Below, one piece after another: positions 15,407 through 23,731 of a stretch of 64,000 nucleotides of DNA. The position numbers were made by a program, and so were the translations under genes. Position 1 is the stretch's first letter. Each line of letters begins with the position of its first letter. The stretch comes from Streptomyces sp. NBC_01428. Its GTDB lineage: Bacteria > Actinomycetota > Actinomycetes > Streptomycetales > Streptomycetaceae. The notes beneath the pieces are model-generated. The model was not told where the DNA came from and made no database searches. It saw only the letters and a program-made list of their open reading frames with translations. The DNA is taken from positions 5,084,001-5,148,000 of the forward strand of contig NZ_CP109499.1 of the NCBI RefSeq assembly GCF_036231965.1. The letters are read 5' to 3'.

Positions 15407-16108
15407 ATGGCGAGGAGAGTTGCGGGCGGGTCCGGTGCGAAGGCGTCCGGCGGGGGAGTCAAGGCGGCCAGGCGGCCCGAGCTGCGGCTGCCCGCGCTGG
15501 AGCCGTTCGAAGGCGGGGAGTTGGAGCCGGACGGCGACTATGACGGGCTGGAGTTCAAGGACACGGACTTCGCCGGGCAGGACGGCGGGGGAGCCCGCTT
15601 CATGGACTGCGCGCTGACGGGCTGCGCGCTGGACGAGACACGGCTGCACCACGCGCGCGTGCTGGACTCGGTCCTGACGGGGATAAGGGGTGTGGGCACC
15701 GACCTCGCCGAGGCGATGCTGCGGGACGTCGAGGTGATCGACGCGCGCCTCGGGGGCGTGCAGCTGCACGGCTCCGTGCTGGAGCGGGTGGTGGTGCGCG
15801 GCGGGAAGATCGACTATCTGAACCTGCGCACGGCGCGGCTGAAGGACGTCGTCTTCGAGGGCTGCGTCCTGGTCGAGCCGGACTTCGGGGGCGCGCGCCT
15901 GGAGCGGGTGGAGTTCGTCGACTGCGTCCTGAAGGGCGCGGACCTCACCGGGGCGACGCTGACGGACGTGGATCTGCGGTCCGCGGCGGAGCTGGACATC
16001 GCACGGGGCGTGGACCGGCTGGCGGGCGCGGTCATCGGCACGGCCCAGCTGCTGGACCTGGCACCGGTACTGGCCGCCGCACTGGGCGTCCGGGTGGAAG
16101 GTCCCTAG
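15407..16108 (+). CDS. Pentapeptide-repeat protein
   Basis: The ATG at 15407 follows a G-rich site; the protein has 233 residues. After a basic N-terminus, residues ~45-200 contain pentapeptide-like repeats of the A(D/N)LXX type, for example FKDTDF, FMDCALTGCALDE, VEFVDCVLKGADLTGATLTDVDL. These build a right-handed quadrilateral beta helix. Some family members mimic DNA and inhibit gyrase, but most have unknown roles. It overlaps the convergent gene by four bases. Confidence 0.85.
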   Translation: MARRVAGGSGAKASGGGVKAARRPELRLPALEPFEGGELEPDGDYDGLEFKDTDFAGQDGGGARFMDCALTGCALDETRLHHARVLDSVLTGIRGVGTDLAEAMLRDVEVIDARLGGVQLHGSVLERVVVRGGKIDYLNLRTARLKDVVFEGCVLVEPDFGGARLERVEFVDCVLKGADLTGATLTDVDLRSAAELDIARGVDRLAGAVIGTAQLLDLAPVLAAALGVRVEGP

Positions 16109-16605
16109 GAGACGCGGGGGAAGCGGGCCTGGAGGGTCCAGATCGCCGGGTTCTCGGCGAGGTCGTCGTGCAGGTCGGTCAGGTCGGCCAGCAGGTCGTG
16201 CAGGAAGTCACGGGCCTCGCGGCGCAGCGCGGTGAACGAGAAGGTCAGCGGCTCCTCCTCGCGCCGCATCCAGTCGGCCTCGATGTCCACCCAGCCGAAG
16301 CGGCGCTCGAAGAGCATGCGGTCGGTCGACTCGGTGAAGTCCAGCTCCGCCTGCTGGGGCCGGGAGGCCCGGCTGCCGAGCGGGTCGCGGTCGAGCTGCT
16401 CGACGATGTCGCACAACGCCCAGGCGAAGTCGAGCACCGGCACCCATCCCCACGCCGTGGACACCTCGCGGTCCGCCTTGGTGTCGGCGAGGTAGACGTC
16501 CCCGCAGAAAAGGTCGTGCCGCAGCGCACGGACGTCCGCGCGGCGGTAGTCGGTCTGCGGCGGATCGGGAAAGCGGTTGGACAGGGCATAACCAATGTCG
16601 AGCAC
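16105..16605 (-). CDS. Conserved hypothetical protein
   Basis: I chose the GTG at 16605 because coding character ends there and the repeat region begins just beyond; this start has no strong ribosome-binding site. The 166-residue product is acidic and rich in Asp and aromatic residues (GWVPVLDFAWALCDIVEQL, FERRFGWVDIEADWM, LHDLLADLTDLHDDL). It has no signal peptide or membrane helix. I do not recognise the family. Its promoter would lie inside the tandem repeats. Confidence 0.6.
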   Translation of the reverse strand: MLDIGYALSNRFPDPPQTDYRRADVRALRHDLFCGDVYLADTKADREVSTAWGWVPVLDFAWALCDIVEQLDRDPLGSRASRPQQAELDFTESTDRMLFERRFGWVDIEADWMRREEEPLTFSFTALRREARDFLHDLLADLTDLHDDLAENPAIWTLQARFPRVS

Positions 16606-16662
16606 GTAGAAGATGGTGCCACGCCCCCCAGCCCCCGAACGCCGGTGATGTTTCAGGGCCAC

Positions 16663-17030
16663 GGGGAACGGCGCCCCCGCCCCCCACCGGCGGGGCGCAG
16701 CCCCGGGAACGCGGGGAGCTGTAAAGGGGCGCGGGGAACGGCGCGACAAGCCCCCACCGGCGGCCGGGCGATTCGACGACGCTGCGCAGGGGCGGGGGCG
16801 CAGCCCCGGGAACGCGGGGAGCTGTAAAGGGGCGCGGGGAACGGCGCGCCCGGCCCCCACTGGCGGTCGGGCGATTCGACGACGGTGCGCAGGGGTGGGG
16901 GCGCAGCCCCGGAACGCCGGGGGTTGCAAAGGGGCGCGGGGAACGGCGCGACAAGCCCCCACCGGCGGCCGGACGAATCGACGACGGGGCGCAGGGGCGG
17001 GGGCGCAGCCCCGGGGACGTCGGTTGCCGC
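16663..17030. repeat. Tandem ~102-bp intergenic repeats (three full, one partial)
   Basis: Units run 16726-16828, 16829-16930 and 16931-~17030, each starting GGGGCGCGGGGAACGGCGCG and containing CCCCCACCGGCGG, a GATTCGACGAC-like segment and GGGGGCGCAGCCCCGG. A shorter, degenerate unit precedes them at about 16663-16725 and lacks the middle. The units are closely similar and sit in the divergent promoter gap between 16605 and 17078. Related GC-rich intergenic repeats are common in Streptomyces genomes. The array has palindromic parts (for example GGGGCGCAGCCCC) and codes for no plausible protein. Confidence 0.85.
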
Positions 17031-17077
17031 TCAGGCCCCCCGACCCCCCGACCCCCCGGCCCCCTAGGATCACGAAC

Positions 17078-18499
17078 GTGCCCCGACCCCCCGGCATCAC
17101 CCCCCTCACCCTGGCCCGCTCCCTCTGCCTCACCCTCGTCCTCGGCCTCACCGCCTGCGGCGGAGAAGGCGTGCACGGCAAGCCCGGCGCGGCCGGCGTC
17201 CACGACCCGTACTTCCCGAAGTCGGGCAACGGCGGCTACGACGTCACGCACTACGGCCTGACCCTGTCCTACGACCCCCGCGGCAAGCGCCTCACGGGGA
17301 CGGCCGACATCACCGCGCGGGCCCTCCAGAACCTCAGCGCCTTCCACCTCGACCTGCTGGGAATGAACGTCTCCGACGTCACCGTCGAGGGGCGGAAGGC
17401 CCGTTGGAGCCGCGCCGGCCAGGAACTGACCGTGCGCCCCGCCGACGACCTCGACAAGGGGCGCACCTTCCGGGCGACCGTCCGCTTCTCCGGCAGCCCC
17501 CGGACGATCACCGACCCGGACGGTTCCAAGGAAGGCTGGCTGCGCACCGCCGACGGCGCCCTCGGCCTCGGCGAGCCGACGGGTTCGATGGCCTGGTTCC
17601 CCGGCGACCACCACCCCTCCGACAAGGCGTCCTACGACGTCCGCGTCAGCGTCCCCGAGGGCCTCCAGGCCGTCTCCAACGGGGAGTTGAGGAGCGAGAC
17701 GACCAGCGGGGGCCGTACCACCTACGCCTGGCACACGGCCGAACCGATGGCGAGCTATGTCGCCACCCTCGCGATCGGCCACTACGACATCACCCGCTCC
17801 ACGACGAAGAAGGGGCTGCCCGTCTACGTGGCGGTCGACCCCACCCAGGCCAAGGCGAGCAGAAAGGTGCTCGCGGGCATCCCCGGGATCATCGACTGGG
17901 AGGCGTACAACTTCGGCCCGTACCCCTTTTCGTCCACCGGCGCGATCGTGGACCGCGCCGACGACGCCGGCTACGCCCTGGAGACCCAGAACCGCCCCGT
18001 CTTCCCCGGCGCCCCCGACACCGCGACCCTCGTCCACGAACTGGCCCACCAGTGGTTCGGCGACTCGGTCACCCCGAAGTCCTGGCGCGACATGTGGCTC
18101 AACGAGGGCTTCGCCACGTACGCCGAGTGGCTGTGGCAGGAGGACCACGACGGCGAGAGCGCCGACGAGATCTTCCACGCGCTCTACAAGGGCGACTACT
18201 ACGAACCGGCCGACAACAGCGAGATCTGGGCCTTCCCGCCCGCCGACCCGCCGGACGCCGCGCACATCTCCGACCCGCCCGTCTACTACCGGGGAGCGAT
18301 GGTCCTGCACAAGATCCGCCGGCTGGTCGGCGACGACGCCTTCTACGACATCGTCCAGGGCTGGGCCGCCACGCACCGCCACCGGAACGCCGACACCGCC
18401 GACTTCACCGCCTACGTCGAGAAGTCGGCGCCGGACAAGGACTTCAGCGGGATCTGGGACCACTGGCTGCACGGCGAGGGCCGGCCGGACCACCCGTGA
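17078..18499 (+). CDS. Short M1-family zinc metallopeptidase lipoprotein
   Basis: The GTG at 17078 has an AGGA site; the 473-residue product begins with a lipoprotein signal ending in the lipobox GLTAC (Cys27). The gluzincin motif HELAHQWFGD gives H320, E321 and H324, and E343 in LNEGFATYAEW is the third zinc ligand, as in M1 aminopeptidases. Unlike full-length PepN (~850 residues) it stops shortly after the catalytic domain. It should be a surface-anchored aminopeptidase. A strong terminator hairpin follows. Confidence 0.9.
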   Translation: MPRPPGITPLTLARSLCLTLVLGLTACGGEGVHGKPGAAGVHDPYFPKSGNGGYDVTHYGLTLSYDPRGKRLTGTADITARALQNLSAFHLDLLGMNVSDVTVEGRKARWSRAGQELTVRPADDLDKGRTFRATVRFSGSPRTITDPDGSKEGWLRTADGALGLGEPTGSMAWFPGDHHPSDKASYDVRVSVPEGLQAVSNGELRSETTSGGRTTYAWHTAEPMASYVATLAIGHYDITRSTTKKGLPVYVAVDPTQAKASRKVLAGIPGIIDWEAYNFGPYPFSSTGAIVDRADDAGYALETQNRPVFPGAPDTATLVHELAHQWFGDSVTPKSWRDMWLNEGFATYAEWLWQEDHDGESADEIFHALYKGDYYEPADNSEIWAFPPADPPDAAHISDPPVYYRGAMVLHKIRRLVGDDAFYDIVQGWAATHRHRNADTADFTAYVEKSAPDKDFSGIWDHWLHGEGRPDHP

Positions 18500-18510
18500 G
18501 CGCGGCGGAC

Positions 18511-18551
18511 ACGCGAGGAGCCCCCGGCCGCCGGCCGGGGGCTCCTCGCGT
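18511..18551. terminator. Strong bidirectional terminator hairpin
   Basis: A perfect 19-bp stem (arms 18511-18529 and 18533-18551) with a 3-base loop lies between the convergent peptidase and terD genes. Confidence 0.85.
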
Positions 18552-18563
18552 CGTGCGTCGGGA

Positions 18564-19139
18564 TCAGACGTTGACGCCGAAGTCCTGCGCGATGCCGACG
18601 AGGCCCGAGGCGTAGCCCTGGCCGACCGCGCGGAACTTCCACTCCGCGCCGTTGCGGTAGAGCTCGCCGAAGACCATGGCGGTCTCGGTCGCCGCGTCCT
18701 CGGAGAGGTCGTAGCGGGCGATCTCGGCGCCGCCGGCCTGGTTCACGATGCGGATGTACGCGTTGCGGACCTGGCCGAAGTTCTGCGAGCGGGTCTCCGC
18801 GTCGTAGATCGAGACCGGGAAGACGATCTTCTCGACGTCGGCGGGCAGGCCCGCCAGGTTGACGTTGATCGCCTCGTCGTCGCCCGCGCCCTCGCCCGTC
18901 CGGTTGTCACCGGTGTGGACGATGGTCTGGTCCGGGGTCTGCTTGTTGTTGAAGAAGATGAAGTGGCCCTCTGAGTAGACCTTGCCCTCGGGGTTGACCG
19001 CGATGGCCGAGGCGTCGAGGTCGAAGTCGGTGCCCGTGGTGGTGCGGACATCCCAGCCGAGGCCCACGGTGACGGCGGTCAGGCCCGGAGCCTCCTTGGT
19101 GAGCGAGACGTTGCCACCCTTGGACAGGCTTACAGCCAT
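18564..19139 (-). CDS. terD: TerD-family protein
   Basis: The 191-residue product matches TerD throughout: MAVSLSKGGNVSLTKEAPGLTAVTVGLGWD at the start, DFDLDASAIAV, and GDDEAINVNLAGLP, the calcium-binding region. TerD proteins bind calcium and are linked to tellurite, phage and stress resistance; in Streptomyces copies have been connected with development. The ATG at 19139 has an AAGGGAC site. No other ter genes are nearby. From memory this position corresponds to SCO4277. Confidence 0.93.
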   Translation of the reverse strand: MAVSLSKGGNVSLTKEAPGLTAVTVGLGWDVRTTTGTDFDLDASAIAVNPEGKVYSEGHFIFFNNKQTPDQTIVHTGDNRTGEGAGDDEAINVNLAGLPADVEKIVFPVSIYDAETRSQNFGQVRNAYIRIVNQAGGAEIARYDLSEDAATETAMVFGELYRNGAEWKFRAVGQGYASGLVGIAQDFGVNV

Positions 19140-19331
19140 TGTTGGGAGTCCCTTCCCTCGTTGCGTACGGGCTTCGTACTGAGGACGAAGCTACCGTCAC
19201 CTCTATGAACGCCAAGGGGGGTCCCATAGGTTCCGCCTGTCTTTACTTTCTTTGCCAAAGTGTTCCGGGGCACTCGAACGGCCGCTGAAAACGGGGTGAC
19301 GCGGACCGGCCGGGCACGGGACCATGGACCC

Positions 19332-19760
19332 ATGTCCGGTCCCTATGTCATCCGCGGCTCCGTCTCCCTGCCCGAGGCCGAGCTGATGTGGCGTTTCTCG
19401 CGCTCCGGCGGCCCGGGCGGGCAGCACGTCAACACCAGCGACTCGCAGGTCGAGCTGCGCTTCGACCTAGCGAACACCGAGGCGCTGCCGCCTGTCTGGA
19501 AGGACCGCGCGCTCGCCAGGCTGGAGGGGCGCCTCGTGGACGGGGTCGTCAGCGTCCGGTCCTCCGAGCACCGCTCCCAGTGGCGCAACCGCGAGACGGC
19601 CGCCGTGCGCCTCGCGTCGCTGCTCGCCGAGGCGACCGCCCCGCCGCCCAAGCCGCGCCGCGCCACCCGCATCCCGCGGGGCATCAACGAACGGCGGCTG
19701 CGCGAGAAGAAGCAGCGCTCCGACACCAAGCGCGGCCGCACCGGCCGCGACTGGGGATGA
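19332..19760 (+). CDS. arfB: ArfB-type peptidyl-tRNA hydrolase
   Basis: The 142-residue protein contains the class I release-factor signature FSRSGGPGGQHVNTSDSQVELRF near residues 25-48, with the catalytic GGQ. It ends in a basic tail (REKKQRSDTKRGRTGR) that in ArfB/YaeJ enters the empty mRNA channel of stalled ribosomes. It should release stalled peptides from non-stop complexes. It lacks the stop-codon recognition domain of full release factors, as expected for ArfB. Confidence 0.92.
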   Translation: MSGPYVIRGSVSLPEAELMWRFSRSGGPGGQHVNTSDSQVELRFDLANTEALPPVWKDRALARLEGRLVDGVVSVRSSEHRSQWRNRETAAVRLASLLAEATAPPPKPRRATRIPRGINERRLREKKQRSDTKRGRTGRDWG

Positions 19761-19809
19761 CTGAGGACGACTGGGATAGGGCCGGGGCCGCGCGGGCTCG
19801 CCGGGGCCG

Positions 19810-20373
19810 TCAGCCCAGGTGCCGGTAGCGGCCCTTGAAGTAGGTCAGCGGGCCGCCGTCCTCGCTCGGCACCCGGGCGGTCAGGACGCGGCCGATGACG
19901 AGGACGTGGTCGCCCGCGGTCACCCGCTGCTCGGTGCGGCACTCCAGGGTCGCCAGCGAACCGCCCACCAGCAGGGCCCCGGACGCCTCGCCGCGCACGT
20001 ACGGGATGTCCTCGAACAGGAGCCGGTCGCTGATGCGGCCCTTCATCGCGAAGCGGCCCGCGATGTGACGCTGGCTCTCCGAGAGGACGGACACCCCCCA
20101 CAGGGGCTGTTCGTCGAGCAGATCGTCCATCCGGGAGCCCTCGCGCAGGCTGACCATGACGAGCGGCGGGTCCAGGGACACGGACATGAAGGCCGTCGCG
20201 GTCATGCCGACGTCCTCGCCGCGCGGCCCGTCGGCGGCCAGCGCGGGCTCGTACGCGGTCACCAGGACCACACCCGCGGCCAGCCGGGACATGGCGGCGC
20301 GGAACTCGTCGTTGCTCACCCCCTCAGCATGCACGGGCGGGGTGGGCGGAGCGGCAGCGGGAGTCGTGAGCAC
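19810..20373 (-). CDS. Flavin reductase-like protein
   Basis: The 187-residue product has the flavin-reductase fold: FRAAMSRLAAGVVLVTA, GMTATAFMSVSLDPPLVMVSL (the FMN-binding loop) and C-terminal LTYFKGRYRHLG. It would supply reduced flavin to a monooxygenase; no monooxygenase is adjacent. The start may be the GTG at 20373 or a GTG at 20319 just before NDEFRAAM. Confidence 0.88.
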   Translation of the reverse strand: MLTTPAAAPPTPPVHAEGVSNDEFRAAMSRLAAGVVLVTAYEPALAADGPRGEDVGMTATAFMSVSLDPPLVMVSLREGSRMDDLLDEQPLWGVSVLSESQRHIAGRFAMKGRISDRLLFEDIPYVRGEASGALLVGGSLATLECRTEQRVTAGDHVLVIGRVLTARVPSEDGGPLTYFKGRYRHLG

Positions 20374-20622
20374 GCCGAAACGCTAGTCTCCGCACCTGGG
20401 ACCGCACATCGGACCTCTGCCCGAACCGGGACCTAGGTCCGGGGGCGGAGGGGAGCGGAGGGGAGGGGGCGTGCGAGGGGAAGACGGGGCCTGGAGGCCG
20501 TACGCTCAGGCCTGTTCATCCAGCGGGCACAAGCGTGCACAGGGTCTGCACACCAGACCGACAATGCGGTCGATAAACGGGCGCTGAAATGCAGAAACTC
20601 CACTCAATTGCTCATCTTCCGC

Positions 20623-20638
20623 TGTGACTTGAGTCACA
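20623..20638. promoter_or_regulatory. Crp-type operator upstream of cdgB
   Basis: TGTGACTTGAGTCACA is the core of a perfect 18-bp palindrome (20622-20639). It matches both the classical TGTGA-N6-TCACA CRP site and the GTG-N6-GNCAC motif described for S. coelicolor Crp. It lies about 215 bp before the cdgB start and 14 bp before a BldD-type site. Confidence 0.65.
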
Positions 20639-20652
20639 GGAGCCATATTTTG

Positions 20653-20667
20653 TTGACCCTGTGTACC
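20653..20667. promoter_or_regulatory. BldD-type operator upstream of cdgB
   Basis: TTGACCCTGTGTACC matches the BldD consensus nTnACnC(A/T)GnGTnAn at eight of nine fixed positions. From established knowledge, cdgB of S. coelicolor is a direct BldD target, so the location fits. Confidence 0.7.
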
Positions 20668-20728
20668 GAGTGGGGAGCGCGCTGTGATTCAGTGGCGGAG
20701 ACGCCATGCAGGAAGCTACCAAGCAGTA

Positions 20729-20750
20729 CGCCGTGAGGGTCCTCACGGCG
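20729..20750. promoter_or_regulatory. Inverted repeat in the cdgB leader
   Basis: CGCCGTGAGG and CCTCACGGCG form a perfect 10-bp inverted repeat separated by GT, about 100 bp before the cdgB ATG. It may be a leader hairpin or operator. The remaining DNA from 20374 to 20853 shows no gene. Confidence 0.5.
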
Positions 20751-20853
20751 AGCACCGCCCGGTCGCCAAGGCCGTAGTCAGCAGAGCACCGAAGAGCACC
20801 TGGGTACGCCGAGAGAACCCTGGAGTTGCTGCGAGGTCTCGAGGGGAGGGCGA

Positions 20854-22551
20854 ATGGAGACCGAGTCGGAGCCCTACGTCCGTCTTGCGACCCTGCGGCA
20901 GCTGCACCAGGTGATGGCGGACATGAACACCGCCCGCAGCCTGGCCGACACGCTGCAGACCGTCGCCGACGGCGTGGTCACCGGGCTCGGCTACGAGCTG
21001 GCCTGCGTCAACCTCGTACGCCCCGACGGCGACCTCGTCGTCGCCGCCCTGGCGGGCAACTCCGCCGCCGAGGCCCTCATCACCGGCCGCGTCGGCTCCC
21101 GCACCTCCTGGGAGCGCCGGCTCACCATGGGCGAGGGCTGGGGCGACCTGCGGTTCATACCGCACACCGAGGGCTGGGTCCTGGACGAGGACGACGTGCC
21201 CCAGTGGTACACGGACGGTCCCGCACCGCGCTTCGAGGACGAGTGGCACCCCTCCGACCGCCTCTTCGCGCCGATGTACACCCCGAGCGTCTCCGGCGGC
21301 CACGGCGAGCTGATCGGCGTCCTGTCCGTGGACCGGCCGCGCAACGGCCGGCGGCCCGGCGCCTGGGGCCGCGAGGCCCTCCAGATGTACGCCTTCCAGG
21401 CCGCCATCGCGATCAGCAACGCACGGCTGCGCGCCAACATGCAGCGCGCCCTGGTCCGCCTGGAGCGCGAGCAGCAGGCCCTGCGCGCCAGCGAGGAGTC
21501 CTTCCGGCAGGCTTTCGAGTACGCGCCCTCCGGCATGGCGATCGCCGAGATGGGCGGTGACCAGCACGGGCGCATCCTGCGCACCAACGACGCCCTGTGC
21601 CGGCTGCTCGGGCGGCCCGCCTCCGCGATGCGCCGCTACTCCTTCTCCGACCTCGTGCACCCCGAGGACATCGGCACCCTGCTGCGCACCTCCGCCGAGG
21701 GCGGCCGGGCCGAGCTGCGGCTCGGGCGCCGCGACGGCACCTATGTCTGGGTCCACCTGCGCAACTCCGTCGTCGCGGACGCCGCCGACGGCCCGCGCTT
21801 CCTGCTCACCCACGTCGAGGACATAGAGGAGCGCAAGCGCCGGGAGCTCCAGCTCGCGCACCGCGCCTCGCACGACGCGCTGACCGGTCTGCCCAACTCC
21901 GCCGAACTGCGCTCCCGGCTCAGCTCCCGTCTCTGCGCCCGCCCGCAGTCCCTGCCGCCCGGCGCGGTCGCCTCACTGGACGCGGCCTACGGGCACGGGG
22001 ACTTCGCGGAGCTGCCGGGCGCCGCCCACGACGGCCACCCCGCCTTCGACGGGAACGGGCACGGTTTCGACTTCCGGTCCGCCTCCGAGGCCTTCGACGC
22101 CTTCGACCACCACGTGCACACCATCGCCCCCGAGGGGGAGACGGACGACGGCACGAAGGGTCTCGCGGTGCTCTTCTGCGACCTCGACGGCTTCAAGTCG
22201 ATCAACGACCGGTTCGGGCACAACGCGGGGGACGAGGTGCTCATCGAGGTCGCCCGCCGGCTGACCCACGGCGTCCGTGACGGCGACACGGTGGCCCGGC
22301 TCGGCGGCGACGAGTTCGTGGTCCTCGCCGACGGTCTCGGCCGGGCGGACGCCCAGGACCTCGCGGTCCGGCTGCGGAACGCGATCATCCCGCCCATCAG
22401 GGTCGACGGGCGGGCCGTGCGGGTCGGCGCCAGCTTCGGCATCGGGTGGGCACACTGCGGCATGACGGCGGACGAAGTGTTGAAATCCGCTGACGAGCGG
22501 ATGTACGTCGAGAAACGATCACGTCCGAAACAACACAGGCGCGCGGGATAG
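20854..22551 (+). CDS. cdgB: Diguanylate cyclase CdgB (GAF-PAS-GGDEF)
   Basis: The ATG at 20854 follows GAGGGGAGGG. The 565-residue cytoplasmic protein has a GAF domain (~20-195), a coiled linker, a PAS/PAC domain (~212-330) and a GGDEF domain with an intact active site RLGGDEFVV (G484-F488). An RxxD product-inhibition site (RDGD, 475-478) lies five residues before it. It therefore should make cyclic di-GMP under feedback control; cyclic di-GMP drives BldD dimerisation and blocks sporulation. Between HDALTGLPN (340-348) and GLAVLFCDLDGF (436-447) about 65 residues rich in His, Asp, Gly and Ala are inserted. Domain order matches S. coelicolor CdgB (SCO4281). Confidence 0.93.
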   Translation: METESEPYVRLATLRQLHQVMADMNTARSLADTLQTVADGVVTGLGYELACVNLVRPDGDLVVAALAGNSAAEALITGRVGSRTSWERRLTMGEGWGDLRFIPHTEGWVLDEDDVPQWYTDGPAPRFEDEWHPSDRLFAPMYTPSVSGGHGELIGVLSVDRPRNGRRPGAWGREALQMYAFQAAIAISNARLRANMQRALVRLEREQQALRASEESFRQAFEYAPSGMAIAEMGGDQHGRILRTNDALCRLLGRPASAMRRYSFSDLVHPEDIGTLLRTSAEGGRAELRLGRRDGTYVWVHLRNSVVADAADGPRFLLTHVEDIEERKRRELQLAHRASHDALTGLPNSAELRSRLSSRLCARPQSLPPGAVASLDAAYGHGDFAELPGAAHDGHPAFDGNGHGFDFRSASEAFDAFDHHVHTIAPEGETDDGTKGLAVLFCDLDGFKSINDRFGHNAGDEVLIEVARRLTHGVRDGDTVARLGGDEFVVLADGLGRADAQDLAVRLRNAIIPPIRVDGRAVRVGASFGIGWAHCGMTADEVLKSADERMYVEKRSRPKQHRRAG

Positions 22552-22667
22552 CCCCAGGTCAGTGAGTCGGTGTGGTGAAGGCCCCCCGTTTGGCCCAGCG
22601 GGAGCGGGTAGGCTCGCCATTCATTCACGTACCGCATCTGAACCGCACCCGCTGAGGAGACCAAGGG

Positions 22668-23651
22668 ATGACGCCCGGCAACAACGGCGCGAGCACGCCC
22701 GAGGACGACGACCCGTTCGGCTATCTGTACGCCGACGGTCAGGCCAACGGAGCCACCCCGCCGTCCGGAGGAGGTGGTGGCTACGGCTACCCCGGTTCGG
22801 TCAACCGGGTGCGGGCCGTCGGCGAGCGCCAGTACGGCCAGCAGCAGACCGCCCAGGGCCCCTACGGCCAGCCGAACGCCCCGACCGCCCCGTACGGCCA
22901 GGTGCCGCAGCAGCAGGGCTACAACCAGCCGAACGCGCACTACGCGGCCCCCGAGACCGTTCCGGGCGGACCCGTCACGACGCGCTCGCCCATGCCCGGT
23001 CACGGTGACGGCGGCGGGCGCGCCGGCGGCCCGAACACCAAGGGCCTCCTCATCGGCGCGATCGCCGTGGTCGCCGCCGTCGTGATCGGCATCGGCGTCG
23101 CCATGCTCGGTGGCGGCGGGGACGACGACAAGAACGACGCGGCGGCGGACCCCACCTCCACGGCCTCGCAGAGCGCCTCTCCGAGCCAGTCGGCGTCCAA
23201 GGCGCCGGGCGGTGCCATGGACCCGAAGGAGATCGACGCCAAGGCGTTGAACCTCGGCACCGGCGTGAGCACCGCCTCCGACGTCAAGGGCGCCCAGTCC
23301 GACGGCGGGGTCTACGTGGCCGGCCTGAACAGCCCGGGTGCCTCGGTCACCTGGACGGTCGACGGCGTCCCCAGCGACGGCGTCTACACCCTCTTCGCGC
23401 GCTACAGCGTGCCCGGCGCCGACCAGTCGATGACACTCACCGTCAATGGCAAGACCTTCGGCTCCAAGCTCAGCATGAAGAACTACGCGGACGCCGCCGA
23501 CGGCGACTTCGCCAAGGGCTGGACGAAGACGTACGCCTGGCCCAGCCTCAACAAGGGCACCAACACGATCACCCTCTCCTGCGGGGACGGCGACAGCTGC
23601 AACGTGCTGCTCGACCAGTTCTCGCTGAAGAAGGGCCAGGTCAAGGACTAG
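22668..23651 (+). CDS. Membrane-anchored CBM35-like carbohydrate-binding protein
   Basis: The 327-residue protein has a Gly/Gln/Pro/Tyr-rich cytoplasmic N-terminus (~1-120) and a single helix at about 124-146 (GLLIGAIAVVAAVVIGIGVAML). A Ser/Thr/Ala linker follows, then a ~130-residue beta-sandwich from ~195 that resembles CBM6/CBM35 (VTWTVDGVPSDGVYTLFARYSVPG, KTFGSKLSMKNYA, and LLDQFSLKKG at the end). A domain facing the wall could bind polysaccharide. It lies 116 bp after cdgB and may be cotranscribed with it. Confidence 0.8.
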   Translation: MTPGNNGASTPEDDDPFGYLYADGQANGATPPSGGGGGYGYPGSVNRVRAVGERQYGQQQTAQGPYGQPNAPTAPYGQVPQQQGYNQPNAHYAAPETVPGGPVTTRSPMPGHGDGGGRAGGPNTKGLLIGAIAVVAAVVIGIGVAMLGGGGDDDKNDAAADPTSTASQSASPSQSASKAPGGAMDPKEIDAKALNLGTGVSTASDVKGAQSDGGVYVAGLNSPGASVTWTVDGVPSDGVYTLFARYSVPGADQSMTLTVNGKTFGSKLSMKNYADAADGDFAKGWTKTYAWPSLNKGTNTITLSCGDGDSCNVLLDQFSLKKGQVKD

Positions 23652-23701
23652 GTTCCGGCCCGGACACCCGGGCCGCGAGCACCGGCCCCTGGGCCGCAGG
23701 A

Positions 23702-23731
23702 GAGGCCGCGCGGCTACGCCGCCGCGGCCTC
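23702..23731. terminator. Possible terminator hairpin
   Basis: GAGGCCGCG and CGCGGCCTC pair over 9 bp with a 12-base loop at the end of the convergent CBM35-like and kinase genes, overlapping the kinase stop. Confidence 0.35.

Noticed and set aside
16620..17077. Protein-coding frames through the tandem repeats
   Set aside because: They arise from repeated GC-rich DNA, have no ribosome-binding sites and give low-complexity Arg/Gly/Pro products.
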